Source of the DNA: Sipunculus nudus
Lineage: Eukaryota; Annelida; Sipuncula; Golfingiida; Sipunculidae
Assembly: GCA_026874595.1 (NCBI GenBank)
Contig: CM049316.1
Coordinates: forward strand, 66,984,676 to 67,048,675
Direction: 5' to 3'
DNA: 64,000 bases
In this document: positions 33,961 through 47,108 of the stretch, piece after piece
Layout: each line of letters begins with the position of its first letter
How positions within the stretch are numbered: the stretch's first letter is position 1
Notes under the pieces: model-generated
The model's database searches: none
Seen by the model: the letters and a program-made list of their open reading frames with translations, nothing else
What the model was told of the DNA's origin: nothing
Made by a program: the position numbers and the translations under genes

Positions 33961-35389
33961 AACAACACTTAATATCTAAGAAATTCCAAAATTTGGATAT
34001 CCTGATGATTCAAACCAACTTAGAAGCCTATTACACATAGACAATAACAAACTAGATGACCAAGGTCGAGCGCTTGCCGGAAGTTGTAAGAGAAATAGGT
34101 GAAGGTCAGATTATTCTTTTAAATTATGTTTTATGAACAGGAGACTAAAATTAGCAACTGTTTATGTGGATGTGACCATTTATAAACAAATTATGAAGAA
34201 AATAAGCCACTGAGGTTTGTTTGTGGCCTTGACATTTGACCTTTGACCCAATTTTGAATAAAAAACAAGTTGGTCTGTTGTTAATAGATATTTACCGACG
34301 GTATAAGTTTCAGAGCGATTGCATTAAACTGTGGCCTGTACCAGATATAGAAATATTTGAATATTTCCAAGATCGATAAGTTTTACCCAAAATTAGGTCA
34401 ACATCAATATGTCAGAATATGGCCAAATCTCCACCGGAATAAGGCCATATTTTCTAATTTTCAGATGCAGTAATGAAAATTATTATAACATCATTTATAG
34501 TCTTTGAGATATGACACAATAATGATATATTGCAGTGTTGTCAGTGCAGCATTCCCTGGATGTCATATTACCGTAAAACATAAAATTATGAATGGCATAC
34601 TGTAAAGGAGCAAATGATAAAGTGAAATCAGAACCAGAATGGTATAAAAGTAAAAAAATTTAGTTAAACTAACCCCCCCCCTTCAAATTATCATTCATAA
34701 ACACAGCTGTCCCACCATTAAAACAAGGGAGCGTTGGGCCACATACAGATCTAAGCTGGAATTATCTATTTATAAGATTATAACTGCATAGAATCACAGA
34801 AGTTTGAAAAAAGGTTTAAGTTAATTTGTAAGGTCTGGTATATATATTTTCTATAAATAAACTTTACTGCTGGGAGGTGGATGGGGTTCAATCTTTATTT
34901 TCACACAGGCTGCATACCAACCATACAGGCCACTGAAAGCTACCATTTGATGCATCAGAATCTTAAATAATTGTGCAATACATGTACAGTAAATAATCTT
35001 TATTTCAACTATAGTCATGAGTTGTAAGCACCTCATGAAATATGAAACTTTTAATTTTGCTATTTTTCATAACCTTGTTTGCTTCTGTATAAGCAAATGT
35101 GGCTCAATCATAGAGCCAAGCTCTGACTTGGCCAAGTGCTTCTGTCAAATCTCTCATTTTCACACAAGTAACTGTAACCCATGGGTCATGACACTCAGCT
35201 GGTTGCCTGGTTGGTATTGGCTATAATGTGACACTAGATACATTTATGTGTTTGATACTGGTTTTCATAAGGATACTGTACAGAAGCCTGTTATTTATCA
35301 AAATAAGGTCATGCAATGAATCATGCCAGAAACTGATTAAACATTCGATGATCAATGTGTATGTCAAGAATCATGGTAATCAATGCATT

Positions 35390-35800
35390 AGTTATTCACA
35401 CACTGGAGCTTTTGTATCAATTTTTTTATATATACTTGGGGGGGGGGGGGGGTTATTACGAGCCCCTATAGCTTGGAGAATATGGGTAATAGAGACCTAA
35501 TTTCAAATTTTCAAGGAGGTTTTTCATGGAACTCCTGGATGTAAAGTTAAAATATTCTAGATCCAACAGTGACTATTTGTGTCCTGTAAAAAGATGACTG
35601 CTTCTATTGAAGGTCTCAAAAATAGAGCCTTCAGTGCATTACTTATTCAGATACTGGAGCTATTGTATCAAAATTTTAATTATTTGGGGGGGGGGGAGGA
35701 ACTAACAAGCCCTATAGCTTGTAGGACCTAATTTCAGGTTTCCAAGGAGTTTCCAGGTCCAGCCATAATGATTTGTGCCCTGCTAACAGCCAGACGGTAT
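35390..35800. repeat. Diverged direct repeat of about 256 bp with G-runs
   Basis: CACACTGGAGCTTTTGTATCAA with a G-run (13 G in copy A, 14 in copy B near 43123) and CCTATAGCTTG recurs as AGATACTGGAGCTATTGTATC, a second G-run and CCCTATAGCTTG. The second unit ends in the GTGCCCTGCTAACAGCC repeat also seen at 834-876. Confidence 0.75.
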
Positions 35801-35976
35801 GACGAAGGTTGACGGTCAAAGACCCATCACTACAGCTCAGTTGATTTTCTGTCAGCTGAGCTAGAAACCTTTATTGTGACTAACCTGATATCTTATAATA
35901 ATTTGCTATTCAATATTTATTCACTTAATTATTCAGCAGAGGTTACTGGATACATACCTTACTGTACACTCTTTAC

Positions 35977-36022
35977 ACAGCGCTTTACCTATAGGCCTGC
36001 TACCTATATCGTAAGCGCTGTT
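35977..36022. repeat. Imperfect inverted repeat
   Basis: ACAGCGCTTTAC and GTAAGCGCTGT flank a 22-bp centre with partial pairing. Duplicated near 43662 in copy B. Confidence 0.6.
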
Positions 36023-37466
36023 TGTTTTGACCTCGTATTCTGAATCGCTACACTAGAGGGGAGCACTGTATTTTGGTCCGATCAGATGAAACCCTGTGCT
36101 GGAAGACACAACCTCTATGGTTGGCTGATATGGTCCCATGATTAATAAATAGCAAATATAAATGCTGTTGGCAATTTTTTAGGGGTTGAAGAGGTCATTG
36201 TGTAAGAGCTATACCACAAACTTATTCAATAAATAGTTGTGGTCCTCTTCACTGCGTGTAAACAATTGGGATGCCCGATATGCGACACACAACTGATGCG
36301 ACAAGGTATCTACATAACTATAAGGCAGTGTTGCCAGCAAAGACGGTTAACCAGCCAGTTGAAGTATACACGAAGCAACTGTTGTTTTATTTGTCTTGAG
36401 TGACAGCTCATCGCCCTAGCAACCGTTTGAGCAGGCCACAGTCTGTACGTGGCACAGGGTCAGACAGAATGGCCCAACACGTGGTTTGCACTCGTCCGTG
36501 AATGTGCACATAGGATGCCCCGCCGGTGAGCTGTAATTCAAACCAAATTTTACAACACTGGCTACGTTTTGCTGGCAAATGGATACATGGTTACGCTAAC
36601 ATAGTCTTAATGTCATAATTGACCAGTTGATGATGCAACAAAGCAGAGGGAGCAATTCAAATTAGACTATTTTTACTTGAGTGCACCTAAGCGCACTTGA
36701 AGTGCAGCTATTGGCAGAGCCATGATGCCTGTCGAGTGTTTGTTAACTGGCATTTGGTTGGCTGCAAGACAAGGACACACCTCCTGGTGTATCATAAACG
36801 GTCACACCCAGCAGCAGGAAAATTTCTGCTGCCTCGGGAGGGTAACCTTACTGAGAATGCGGCTGTTTCACTAAAAATCATGAAATATAAAAAGTTGTCT
36901 TCTTGACCTTGGAAATGACAGGAAGTACCAGTGCATTGTGGGTAAATTTTGCCATGCTGCAGCTCCACCTATATTTGATTTAAGGAACTATCCTTTGTTC
37001 TAGAAAATTGAAAGAGGATAAAACAGCTGATGATTTCTTGATTCTTTGGGTGCGTGACGGATGTTACAAGACCCCAATTTTCCCGTGACGGACGTTACAT
37101 GTGACGGACATTACAGTTTTTTATCGCCTGCTGTATCAAACTTGTCATACTTTCCAGCAGACTCTTAATATTATTCACCTTCTCTTGACAAGACCTAAGA
37201 AAATTAAAAAGGTTATTTCAGAATTCTATCTAATTTTTCTACAATAAAAATAGTTTGACATTAATGTGACGGACGTTACATGACCCATGAAGATAAAAGT
37301 CACCCCTGACTTTCTGACCAGTCACTTCAACAGTTGGGCTGAAGCTTCTTTCTGCCTAAAATTCATTCTCTAGTGATTACAAAGTGAATGATATGAAGAG
37401 TAATACCCATTTAGTTTCTAGAAAATAAAGGAGTTCATTATAACCTGTTTTTGAGCAAATTTCATT

Positions 37467-37475
37467 TTCAAATTT
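37467..37475. other. Nine-base filler at the tandem duplication junction
   Basis: TTCAAATTT lies between the end of copy A and the start of copy B and is absent from the corresponding position at 45153 and from 29783-29791. Its CAAATTT resembles the adjacent GCAAATTTCA, so it may be a templated insertion. Confidence 0.6.
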
Positions 37476-40400
37476 CAGCAACGCCATCCTGTGTCGAAAT
37501 CTGCAACTCAGGTAGGCCAAGTGCCTCTATATTTAAATATTAAAACTAAATCTAGTTCACATCTTAAACTAGCAAAGCTTGCAAAAGTCTTTTTCCAGAT
37601 TTAATAGGCTGATAATTCTGAAAACCGGGCTTGACATCGCTTAGAATAAAAATATGTCTTTCCCGGGTTGGCCATTCATTGTTCCGTGTTTAGCCGGGGC
37701 CGGCCATTTCTCAAAAAGTCTTTTCACTTTGAAGGAAATTTCCTGCAAAACCTCGCAGGAAATAGCGTAAATATCCAAAGGCTTTAACAATTGAGTACTG
37801 TAGTCGAGTTCAGGTGAGTAAATTCAGTGCTGACGTTGGCAGATTTGAACAGAAATCCTCTCGCAAATCGGGAAGGTTTACGGGCGCGTGTTTCCTCAAC
37901 CTCAAGTTATGGCTGCCAAGTGGGGACAGGGGGCGCACGTTGAAATTGGCCATGGGGGCGCCAGTGCCGACATATTCACCAGTGACACCTGGGGTCTTTT
38001 TATTGCACATCATTCTTCCCACCAAATGCTGCAACCCTGGACCGAAATCCCTAGGGGTCGGGAATTGGGCGATATGTGGCCCCTGGGTACGGGAATAGGG
38101 CGGCTTTCACAAAATGGCGGATACAGAGCCTTGCATTCGATCGACATGTTGGGTCACGCTGTCTGGCTCACACCATCATAGACAAATGGGTCGGTGTGGC
38201 TTCAGCCAGTTCCAATTTATTTTACTCAGTACATTTGTTGTGTTTTTATTTAAACTTATTTTTTTCTCTGAATAAAATAATATTATTTTGTTTTAAAATA
38301 TATTTAACCTATTTGTATATTATTTTAGTTTAGCTTCATGTGTCTAAGCCAGGCCAACAGACCCCCTGTTTTCTTTCCTCTTTATTAAAATTAGAGAAAA
38401 GATTGTATTTTTCTATCATTGCATATTATTTCATATTATTTTTTTTTTTTAATATTTTTAAACACTGTCATATAGAGATATGTAGTTTTTTAAAATGAAC
38501 CAGGCCAGCACAAAGACGTATATTGAACTGCTATATTGAACTCAGAAATTATAATATTTCATTTAATTTGTTAACCATTATCTGGTAAATTAAAAAATAA
38601 ATCAGTATTTTAGAATTTGAGAATATAGTGTCATAGTCATTCTATATGAAAATAAATCTTTTCAATTACTAATAATATTGTAGAAATAATTTAACTAAGT
38701 AGAAACATTTCTGTTTAGTACATTTTTGTTTCATATTAGTTTTCTTGTTATTGAAAATATTCCAACTGGCCTTCCACCACTGAGACTGCATTAGATTTGA
38801 AAATATTCACATTTCTGTTGTAAGTTGTATACAAATAGGAGATTCACACTAAGTAGATGTGACACTGACAGATCTAATAATTAAAGTTTAAACAACCACC
38901 AAGTTTTCACAGAACATTTCAAGTTGCATCATTTTTTTATATATATATATATATATATTAAAGGCAGTACCGCCTTATTTATCCTTTAAATTTTAATGTA
39001 TGAGCTGTCACAATCTCCTACAAAGGCTCAATTAGGAACAGGTTTGGAGGTTTAAAATATTTTATCAATTTCTAGCTTGGTTGACAAAATAATTTGATTT
39101 ATATTTAATTTATAGATATAATACAATATTTTGAATGAAAAAGGCCATTTATTGTATCTTATTCTTCAATTTCAAAATTTAAATGGTCACTGAAGTTTGT
39201 GAAATTTTGCAGGGATTATATATTTAAGTTAAATGTTAGTAAACCTTTTTTACCATCTTACACATGTTTAAAAGCAATCATAAGTCTGGCAAATAAATAA
39301 AAAAATAACATATATAATGTATGGCATTTTAATGCTGCACAGTCTTGTGTAAGTGGCGCAATATGGGATTCAGATTCTTTTTTTCATCTTGGATATAATT
39401 AAGTAGCCTATGTTGAGTTTGGTAGATGAGTAATTGAAAAATTGAAATTCCTAGATTGTGATGACATTCATGCTATCTTCATTTTGAACAGGATTTCAAA
39501 TATTTAAAAGGTGACTGAGGAATACATTAAAATATCAAAACAATTATTCCTTGATTGTGATTACTTTCACACTATAGTTATTTAGAATGTAGCATTTCAT
39601 TTTGAAAGATGGGCGACTCAACAAAAATAGTATAACCTAAAATTATGACAGCCAATGGCACCAATGGTTGCAATGGTTCTCTGGGATATGAGTCTAAGTG
39701 AGGAGTCCAAGCTAACTAGGGTCTAACAACAGTCTGTCTGTTATGCTGTATGTGCTTGGTGACCGCTGTTTGGCTGGTCATTTGCTTTTAGTTTTAAGTT
39801 TTGTTAAGTTTTCCACCTGTTACATGGTAACACACAATCCATTTTGTGAAATTTTATTCAGCAATATTACAGTAAATTGAAGTCAAGCTGAAAAAAAAGT
39901 CAGAATTTTATTACCAAGCCTGTCTGGAAAGTCAACTTACATTATAATGAATTATGATTAATATTATGACTTTGTTGTTTTAATGTAATGATAGATTTTT
40001 TTCTATATTTTCACTAAACAGATTTATAAATAATAATCAGTATCCATTGGTCAACCAAATGAATTCAAAATTTTAGTTTTAAAATTGTAGATGGATATTT
40101 AGGATAACTCAATGCTCATGGATGTAATTATTGGCAGGCCCTATAAAAAAAAAAGTATGGAACCTGGATGCAAACATTGCTGCTCTGGTCTTGCCATCAG
40201 TGCACTGTACCCGCTTGATCCGTTTGTCTCCAGGCACTACACCTGGTTAGATAAAGTTAAATTGGTATGTAGTGACCTTATAATCAAGGTCCAGGTCAAA
40301 CGTTGGCCCGACCAAAGTCATTGCCTGCAAAATGGAAAAACAAGGTGCCCACTATAAATTTTCAGGTTTAAGTATTTTATATGAAAAGCAGTTGAATGGT

Positions 40401-43400
40401 ACCATGAAAAAAGTGCTGGTTAAATTGAGATTGTAGGAAGGCTAGATTTCGCTGCATTATTTTATAAGATTTTGTTTTCAAACATCCGTAATACTTTCAA
40501 TTTTGGGAAACAGAGAGTGTACAGACATGATTTGATCACAGAAATCTTACATGTTTACTCTCAGGAGAAATTTGAGGAAATCAAAGAATTTCAGTTTCAG
40601 TAATATTTACTTATTTTTACCTCCATTCACTCATATTCTTGCATATATTAATATTATACTTGAAACCAGTTGGGCAATTCCACTGTGACGGACGTTACAT
40701 TCAGAGAGACTTTTACCCATTTAAGTCACTCTCACAGTTAAAGCTGTCATTCAAGGAGCCTAAACTTATGTGTGTTAATAGCTCAGATCTGAGGCTGTAT
40801 GATACAGGAAAGAAATGTGTCCAGATATATATGTGTCTTTCACCTACGACAAATGTCAGAATGTGACGGACGTTACATAAAAAAGACACTGAAAAAATTC
40901 ATCTGAATTTATTTCAAAATTCTCTGAATCTAAACAGTGGCACAAATTGATCTTTACCCCAGTATTAAAGGGGAACTATGTCACTTTATAAACAAATTAA
41001 AATATACCTTAAAATAATAGCCTGTTAGCAGGCAGCTTTAACACAGTTCAAAATTCTGTGTGACGGACGTTACGTGATGGACGTTACATTTTGTCCAAAG
41101 GATGCAAGTGAAACTTCTATCAAAACTGTATTCTGAAAAAAAGGTTTAAGCACACTTTTTGATGACTTTGCCTTGTCTAGTAATTAATGTTTTGGATGCC
41201 AAGTTGGCATCTTCATCACAAACCTATCAAAATGATATATAAATTATATATTGCAAAGACTGCATTTAGAAGGTTTGTGATGAAGATGCCAACATGGCAT
41301 CCGAAACATTACTAGACATGGCAAAATCCCTTGTAATTCACAGGTTCACAATTTAATGCAGTAAAAAACACTAAATATCTAAGAAAATCCCAAATTTGAA
41401 TGTCCTGATGATTCAAATCTGCTTTGAAGCATATTATACAAGGACAGCAAGGGAAAGACATCTCCAACCTAGTTTATGTTTAAGCACACTTGTTGATGAC
41501 TGCAGATTATTCAGTCTTTGCAATATATACATTTTATATCATTTTGATAAGTTTGTGATGAAGATGCAAACTTGGCATCCCATAACATTACTTGATACTG
41601 CAAAATCCCTCGTAATTCACAGGTTCACAATTTAATACAGTAAAAAACAACACTTAATATCTAAGAAATTCCAAAATTTGGATATCCTGATGATTCAAAC
41701 CAACTTAGAAGCCTATTACACATAGACAATAACAAACTAGATGACCAAGGTCGAGCGCTTGCCGGAAGTTGTAAGAGAAATAGGTGAAGGTCAGATTATT
41801 CTTTTAAATTATGTTTTATGAACAGGAGACTAAAATTAGCAACTGTTTATGTGGATGTGACCATTTATAAACAAATTATGAAGAAAATAAGCCACTGAGG
41901 TTTGTTTGTGGCCTTGACATTTGACCTTTGACCCAATTTTGAATAAAAAACAAGTTGGTCTGTTGTTAATAGATATTTACCGACGGTATAAGTTTCAGAG
42001 CGATTGCATTAAACTGTGGCCTGTACCAGATATAGAAATATTTGAATATTTCCAAGATCGATAAGTTTTACCCAAAATTAGGTCAACATCAATATGTCAG
42101 AATATGGCCAAATCTCCACCGGAATAAGGCCATATTTTCTAATTTTCAGATGCAGTAATGAAAATTATTATAACATCATTTATAGTCTTTGAGATATGAC
42201 ACAATAATGATATATTGCAGTGTTGTCAGTGCAGCATTCCCTGGATGTCATATTACCGTAAAACATAAAATTATGAATGGCATACTGTAAAGGAGCAAAT
42301 GATAAAGTGAAATCAGAACCAGAATGGTATAAAAGTAAAAAAATTTAGTTAAACTAACCCCCCCCCTTCAAATTATCATTCATAAACACAGCTGTCCCAC
42401 CATTAAAACAAGGGAGCGTTGGGCCACATACAGATCTAAGCTGGAATTATCTATTTATAAGATTATAACTGCATAGAATCACAGAAGTTTGAAAAAAGGT
42501 TTAAGTTAATTTGTAAGGTCTGGTATATATATTTTCTATAAATAAACTTTACTGCTGGGAGGTGGATGGGGTTCAATCTTTATTTTCACACAGGCTGCAT
42601 ACCAACCATACAGGCCACTGAAAGCTACCATTTGATGCATCAGAATCTTAAATAATTGTGCAATACATGTACAGTAAATAATCTTTATTTCAACTATAGT
42701 CATGAGTTGTAAGCACCTCATGAAATATGAAACTTTTAATTTTGCTATTTTTCATAACCTTGTTTGCTTCTGTATAAGCAAATGTGGCTCAATCATAGAG
42801 CCAAGCTCTGACTTGGCCAAGTGCTTCTGTCAAATCTCTCATTTTCACACAAGTAACTGTAACCCATGGGTCATGACACTCAGCTGGTTGCCTGGTTGGT
42901 ATTGGCTATAATGTGACACTAGATACATTTATGTGTTTGATACTGGTTTTCATAAGGATACTGTACAGAAGCCTGTTATTTATCAAAATAAGGTCATGCA
43001 ATGAATCATGCCAGAAACTGATTAAACATTCGATGATCAATGTGTATGTCAAGAATCATGGTAATCAATGCATTAGTTATTCACACACTGGAGCTTTTGT
43101 ATCAATTTTTTTATATATACTTGGGGGGGGGGGGGGGGTTATTACGAGCCCCTATAGCTTGGAGAATATGGGTAATAGAGACCTAATTTCAAATTTTCAA
43201 GGAGGTTTTTCATGGAACTCCTGGATGTAAAGTTAAAATATTCTAGATCCAACAGTGACTATTTGTGTCCTGTAAAAAGATGACTGCTTCTATTGAAGGT
43301 CTCAAAAATAGAGCCTTCAGTGCATTACTTATTCAGATACTGGAGCTATTGTATCAAAATTTTAATTATTTGGGGGGGGGGGAGGAACTAACAAGCCCTA

Positions 43401-45152
43401 TAGCTTGTAGGACCTAATTTCAGGTTTCCAAGGAGTTTCCAGGTCCAGCCATAATGATTTGTGCCCTGCTAACAGCCAGACGGTATGACGAAGATTGACG
43501 GTCAAAGACCCATCACTACAGCTCAGTTGATTTTCTGTCAGCTGAGCTAGAAACCTTTATTGTGACTAACCTGATATCTTATAATAATTTGCTATTCAAT
43601 ATTTATTCACTTAATTATTCAGCAGAGGTTACTGGATACATACCTTACTGTACACTCTTTACACAGCGCTTTACCTATAGGCCTGCTACCTATATCGTAA
43701 GCGCTGTTTGTTTTGACCTCGTATTCTGAATCGCTACACTAGAGGGGAGCACTGTATTTTGGTCCGATCAGATGAAACCCTGTGCTGGAAGACACAACCT
43801 CTATGGTTGGCTGATATGGTCCCATGATTAATAAATAGCAAATATAAATGCTGTTGGCAATTTTTTAGGGGTTGAAGAGGTCATTGTGTAAGAGCTATAC
43901 CACAAACTTATTCAATAAATAGTTGTGGTCCTCTTCACTGCGTGTAAACAATTGGGATGCCCGATATGCGACACACAACTGATGCGACAAGGTATCTACA
44001 TAACTATAAGGCAGTGTTGCCAGCAAAGACGGTTAACCAGCCAGTTGAAGTATACACGAAGCAACTGTTGTTTTATTTGTCTTGAGTGACAGCTCATCGC
44101 CCTAGCAACCGTTTGAGCAGGCCACAGTCTGTACGTGGCACAGGGTCAGACAGAATGGCCCAACACGTGGTTTGCACTCGTCCGTGAATGTGCACATAGG
44201 ATGCCCCGCCGGTGAGCTGTAATTCAAACCAAATTTTACAACACTGGCTACGTTTTGCTGGCAAATGGATACATGGTTACGCTAACATAGTCTTAATGTC
44301 ATAATTGACCAGTTGATGATGCAACAAAGCAGAGGGAGCAATTCAAATTAGACTATTTTTACTTGAGTGCACCTAAGCGCACTTGAAGTGCAGCTATTGG
44401 CAGAGCCATGATGCCTGTCGAGTGTTTGTTAACTGGCATTTGGTTGGCTGCAAGACAAGGACACACCTCCTGGTGTATCATAAACGGTCACACCCAGCAG
44501 CAGGAAAATTTCTGCTGCCTCGGGAGGGTAACCTTACTGAGAATGCGGCTGTTTCACTAAAAATCATGAAATATAAAAAGTTGTCTTCTTGACCTTGGAA
44601 ATGACAGGAAGTACCAGTGCATTGTGGGTAAATTTTGCCATGCTGCAGCTCCACCTATATTTGATTTAAGGAACTATCCTTTGTTCTAGAAAATTGAAAG
44701 AGGATAAAACAGCTGATGATTTCTTGATTCTTTGGGTGCGTGACGGATGTTACAAGACCCCAATTTTCCCGTGACGGACGTTACATGTGACGGACATTAC
44801 AGTTTTTTATCGCCTGCTGTATCAAACTTGTCATACTTTCCAGCAGACTCTTAATATTATTCACCTTCTCTTGACAAGACCTAAGAAAATTAAAAAGGTT
44901 ATTTCAGAATTCTATCTAATTTTTCTACAATAAAAATAGTTTGACATTAATGTGACGGACGTTACATGACCCATGAAGATAAAAGTCACCCCTGACTTTC
45001 TGACCAGTCACTTCAACAGTTGGGCTGAAGCTTCTTTCTGCCTAAAATTCATTCTCTAGTGATTACAAAGTGAATGATATGAAGAGTAATACCCATTTAG
45101 TTTCTAGAAAATAAAGGAGTTCATTATAACCTGTTTTTGAGCAAATTTCATT
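37476..45152. repeat. 7.68-kb tandem duplication, copy B
   Basis: Direct repeat of 29792-37466. Beyond 45152 the sequence is unique and continues the iteron element to its right TIR, so the right breakpoint of the duplication lies inside that element. Confidence 0.98.
37634..38124 (+). promoter_or_regulatory. CTCF: Duplicate of putative CTCF first exon and donor (copy B)
   Basis: The donor CAG|GTGAGT at 37813/37814 and the YY1-like AAAATGGCGGA at 38111-38121 are duplicated. The NRF1-like site at 29761 is outside the duplicated unit, so copy B lacks it. If functional, it would be an alternative first exon. Confidence 0.35.
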
Positions 45153-45334
45153 GTTAAATTTAGCCATTTTTACGGGTGCAAAATTCTTGCAGACAGAGTA
45201 TGTTTCAACCATAAATTTATTTAGTTTCATAAAGTTAGGGGTCATATGGTCAGATTAAAGCCCTTTGCTGGATGCAAAACACAAATTAATTTTTTGCTCA
45301 TCATGTCCCTATTTTCATGGAATTGCCCAGTTGG
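40666..45334 (+). mobile_element. Iteron-bearing TIR element, complete copy B
   Basis: Left TIR CCAGTTGGGCAATTCCA (40666-40682) and right TIR TGGAATTGCCCAGTTGG (45318-45334) match at 15 of 17 positions in inverse orientation. Eight direct GTGACGGACGTTACAT-type motifs start at 40685, 40863, 41060, 41074, 44740, 44771, 44787 and 44952, four near each end. The last motif is 366 bp from the right TIR. Target duplication is not evident. No protein-coding gene is recognised in its 4.67 kb. Confidence 0.7.
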
Positions 45335-45339
45335 GCCCC

Positions 45340-45760
45340 CACTTATTTTCAGGAAATTTTACTATGATCCCTTCTCATTCTTGTTTCATAATTTTTTTTT
45401 TTTTATATTTGTCTGCAAACTGGAAATTACTTGTGATTTTTAGGTTTGATTGACTTGTTGTGACTTGAAGTGTCAGTAGTTTACAAAAAAAAAATATTGA
45501 AATTGGAACCCTGTAATATAAAAACAATTACTTAATTTGTGTATTGATTACTCCAATCATTGAATGTCCCCAATTCTGTAATGACAAGTTTGGAAATAAA
45601 CCTCTGTAAGATGGTGGAGGTATTGTGTTTTTGATACGGTTAGTTGGTTAGTTAGGAACTTACTAGCTTAACTCCTAAAATACTTGAGAGACAAAATTTT
45701 GAAAATCTTTTGGAACATTCATGAACTGCCATATAAGATAGCCATGTTCACCATTATTAT
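45340..45760. other. Spacer between the two iteron elements, no gene
   Basis: AT-rich with a poly-T near 45392 and a poly-A near 45485. The overlapping frames at 45246-45453 cross the right TIR and are spurious. Confidence 0.45.
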
Positions 45761-45911
45761 ATAACTGGGCCTTTCCACTGTGACTCGGATTACATTTTTA
45801 CTTGGTTCCCCTGTTTATTGTGCTATTAAACTAAGTGTAATTCATTTAAGTTAATCTTTTATCAGCTGACAGTTACTGAGATTGACCATAAAAAATAAAA
45901 GCCAAACAAAT

Positions 45912-45999
45912 GTTTTGATAAAACGTATTAATTGAACATACACAGCTAAAAGTGTGTTTTGATAAAACATATTAATTGAACATACACAGCTAAAAGTGT
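45912..45999. repeat. 44-bp tandem duplication in element C
   Basis: GTTTTGATAAAAC(G/A)TATTA and its continuation through CACAGCTAAAAGTGT occurs at 45912 and 45956. Removing one copy makes the first iteron spacing 174 bp, close to 178 bp in copies A and B. Confidence 0.9.
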
Positions 46000-47108
46000 G
46001 ACTCGCGTTACATTCTAGGGACATCTGTAATCTCCATATCTTTTCTGTTTCAATTTCTCCTCAGATTATGAACAATAAAAAAAGATAACTTGTCTAGTTG
46101 ATTTTGTCACATATTCAGCTGCAAGAACATATAAGATTGTAATCAGCTGTTTGCTTAATTTTAAAGAAAAATTTCTTAATGTGTGTGACTCATGTTACCG
46201 TGACTCGCGTTACAGAGTGTCCTTTCTATATCTCCAGTTTCAAAATTCAACTTCTAAAGGTACCAAACTTATTTATGATGCCAACCAGGTGAACTTTTGT
46301 AAAGATGAAAACAATAATTATTGTAAACAGTTTAACATGGATTATAATACTGATTTATCAAGCTGTAAGTGGTAATTCATACTTTCCAATAACACACCTG
46401 CTTTATTCAAAATTCATGCTTAGAGCTGACTCAGTTGAAAAGATTGGAAATAGATGCAGTGAGAACACCTTATTAGACATTTCATTATCATGTCATCATC
46501 ACTGATTTATTTATTGACAAATAACTTGTGAAATTATTTAGAGAAAATATTATGAGATATCAGCAATCATTACATGAAATAATATTAAATGATGTACACA
46601 GGGTACAAACAGACAATTTTACTGGTCAAACACATAGAAAATAATGTTATTTTACACAAAGTAATTCAAAAACATGTGAGGTTTTGCAATAAAAAATGAA
46701 GAAAGACTCCCTGCCAAACGATATAAATTGTTCTAAGTGTAAAAGCTGGTTATATTTAAGAATCCTCAAAGTTGAAGTGGCCTCGGTTATTAACAGTGAA
46801 TTGTGGTCTCAACAGGTTAAGTTCTTGTTTTAAATAAAAGATATCATCTGGATTTGTTTGCCATTTCAGTTTTAACCAATTGGCACCGTCACAGACTCTT
46901 GGTATTCCTCAGACTCCATTTATATCACCTCTCAAGGATACACAATTTCATCATAATCTTTGCAGCACCAGTCCCCTACTGAGATACAGTGTAGGTAATG
47001 ATCAAATGCATTAGTAGCATCTGCGGTGTGACATCACTGGATTTTGAAATATACACCTTAATTATTACAAAATTTTTACCTTATAATTCAAATTTACACA
47101 GACTCAAA

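Larger units (their letters stand above)
29792..37466. repeat. 7.68-kb tandem duplication, copy A
   Basis: Everything from CAGCAACGCCATCCTG at 29792 to GCAAATTTCATT at 37466 recurs at 37476-45152. Offset is 7684 bp at the left and 7686 at the right. Differences I can see are a T/C at 30200, a G/A near 35811, one extra A in an A-run and one extra G in a G-run of copy B. It contains the putative promoter, about 2.5 kb of AT-rich sequence without genes, and the left 4.5 kb of an iteron-bearing TIR element. Confidence 0.98.
32981..37466 (+). mobile_element. Iteron-bearing TIR element, copy A (right end missing)
   Basis: Left TIR CCAGTTGGGCAATTCCA at 32981-32997 is followed two bases later by the first of eight direct motifs GTGAC-GGA-C-GTTACAT. 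These start at 33000, 33178, 33375, 33389, 37054, 37085, 37101 and 37266. The duplication breakpoint at 37466 removes the right TIR. No transposase or other recognisable protein lies between, so it is non-autonomous if mobile. Confidence 0.7.

Noticed and set aside
36330-36565. CAGTGTTGCCA ... CAACACTG as a possible hAT MITE (also in copy B)
   Set aside because: Only about 8 bp of inverted match and no 8-bp target duplication (CTATAAGG versus GCTACGTT).
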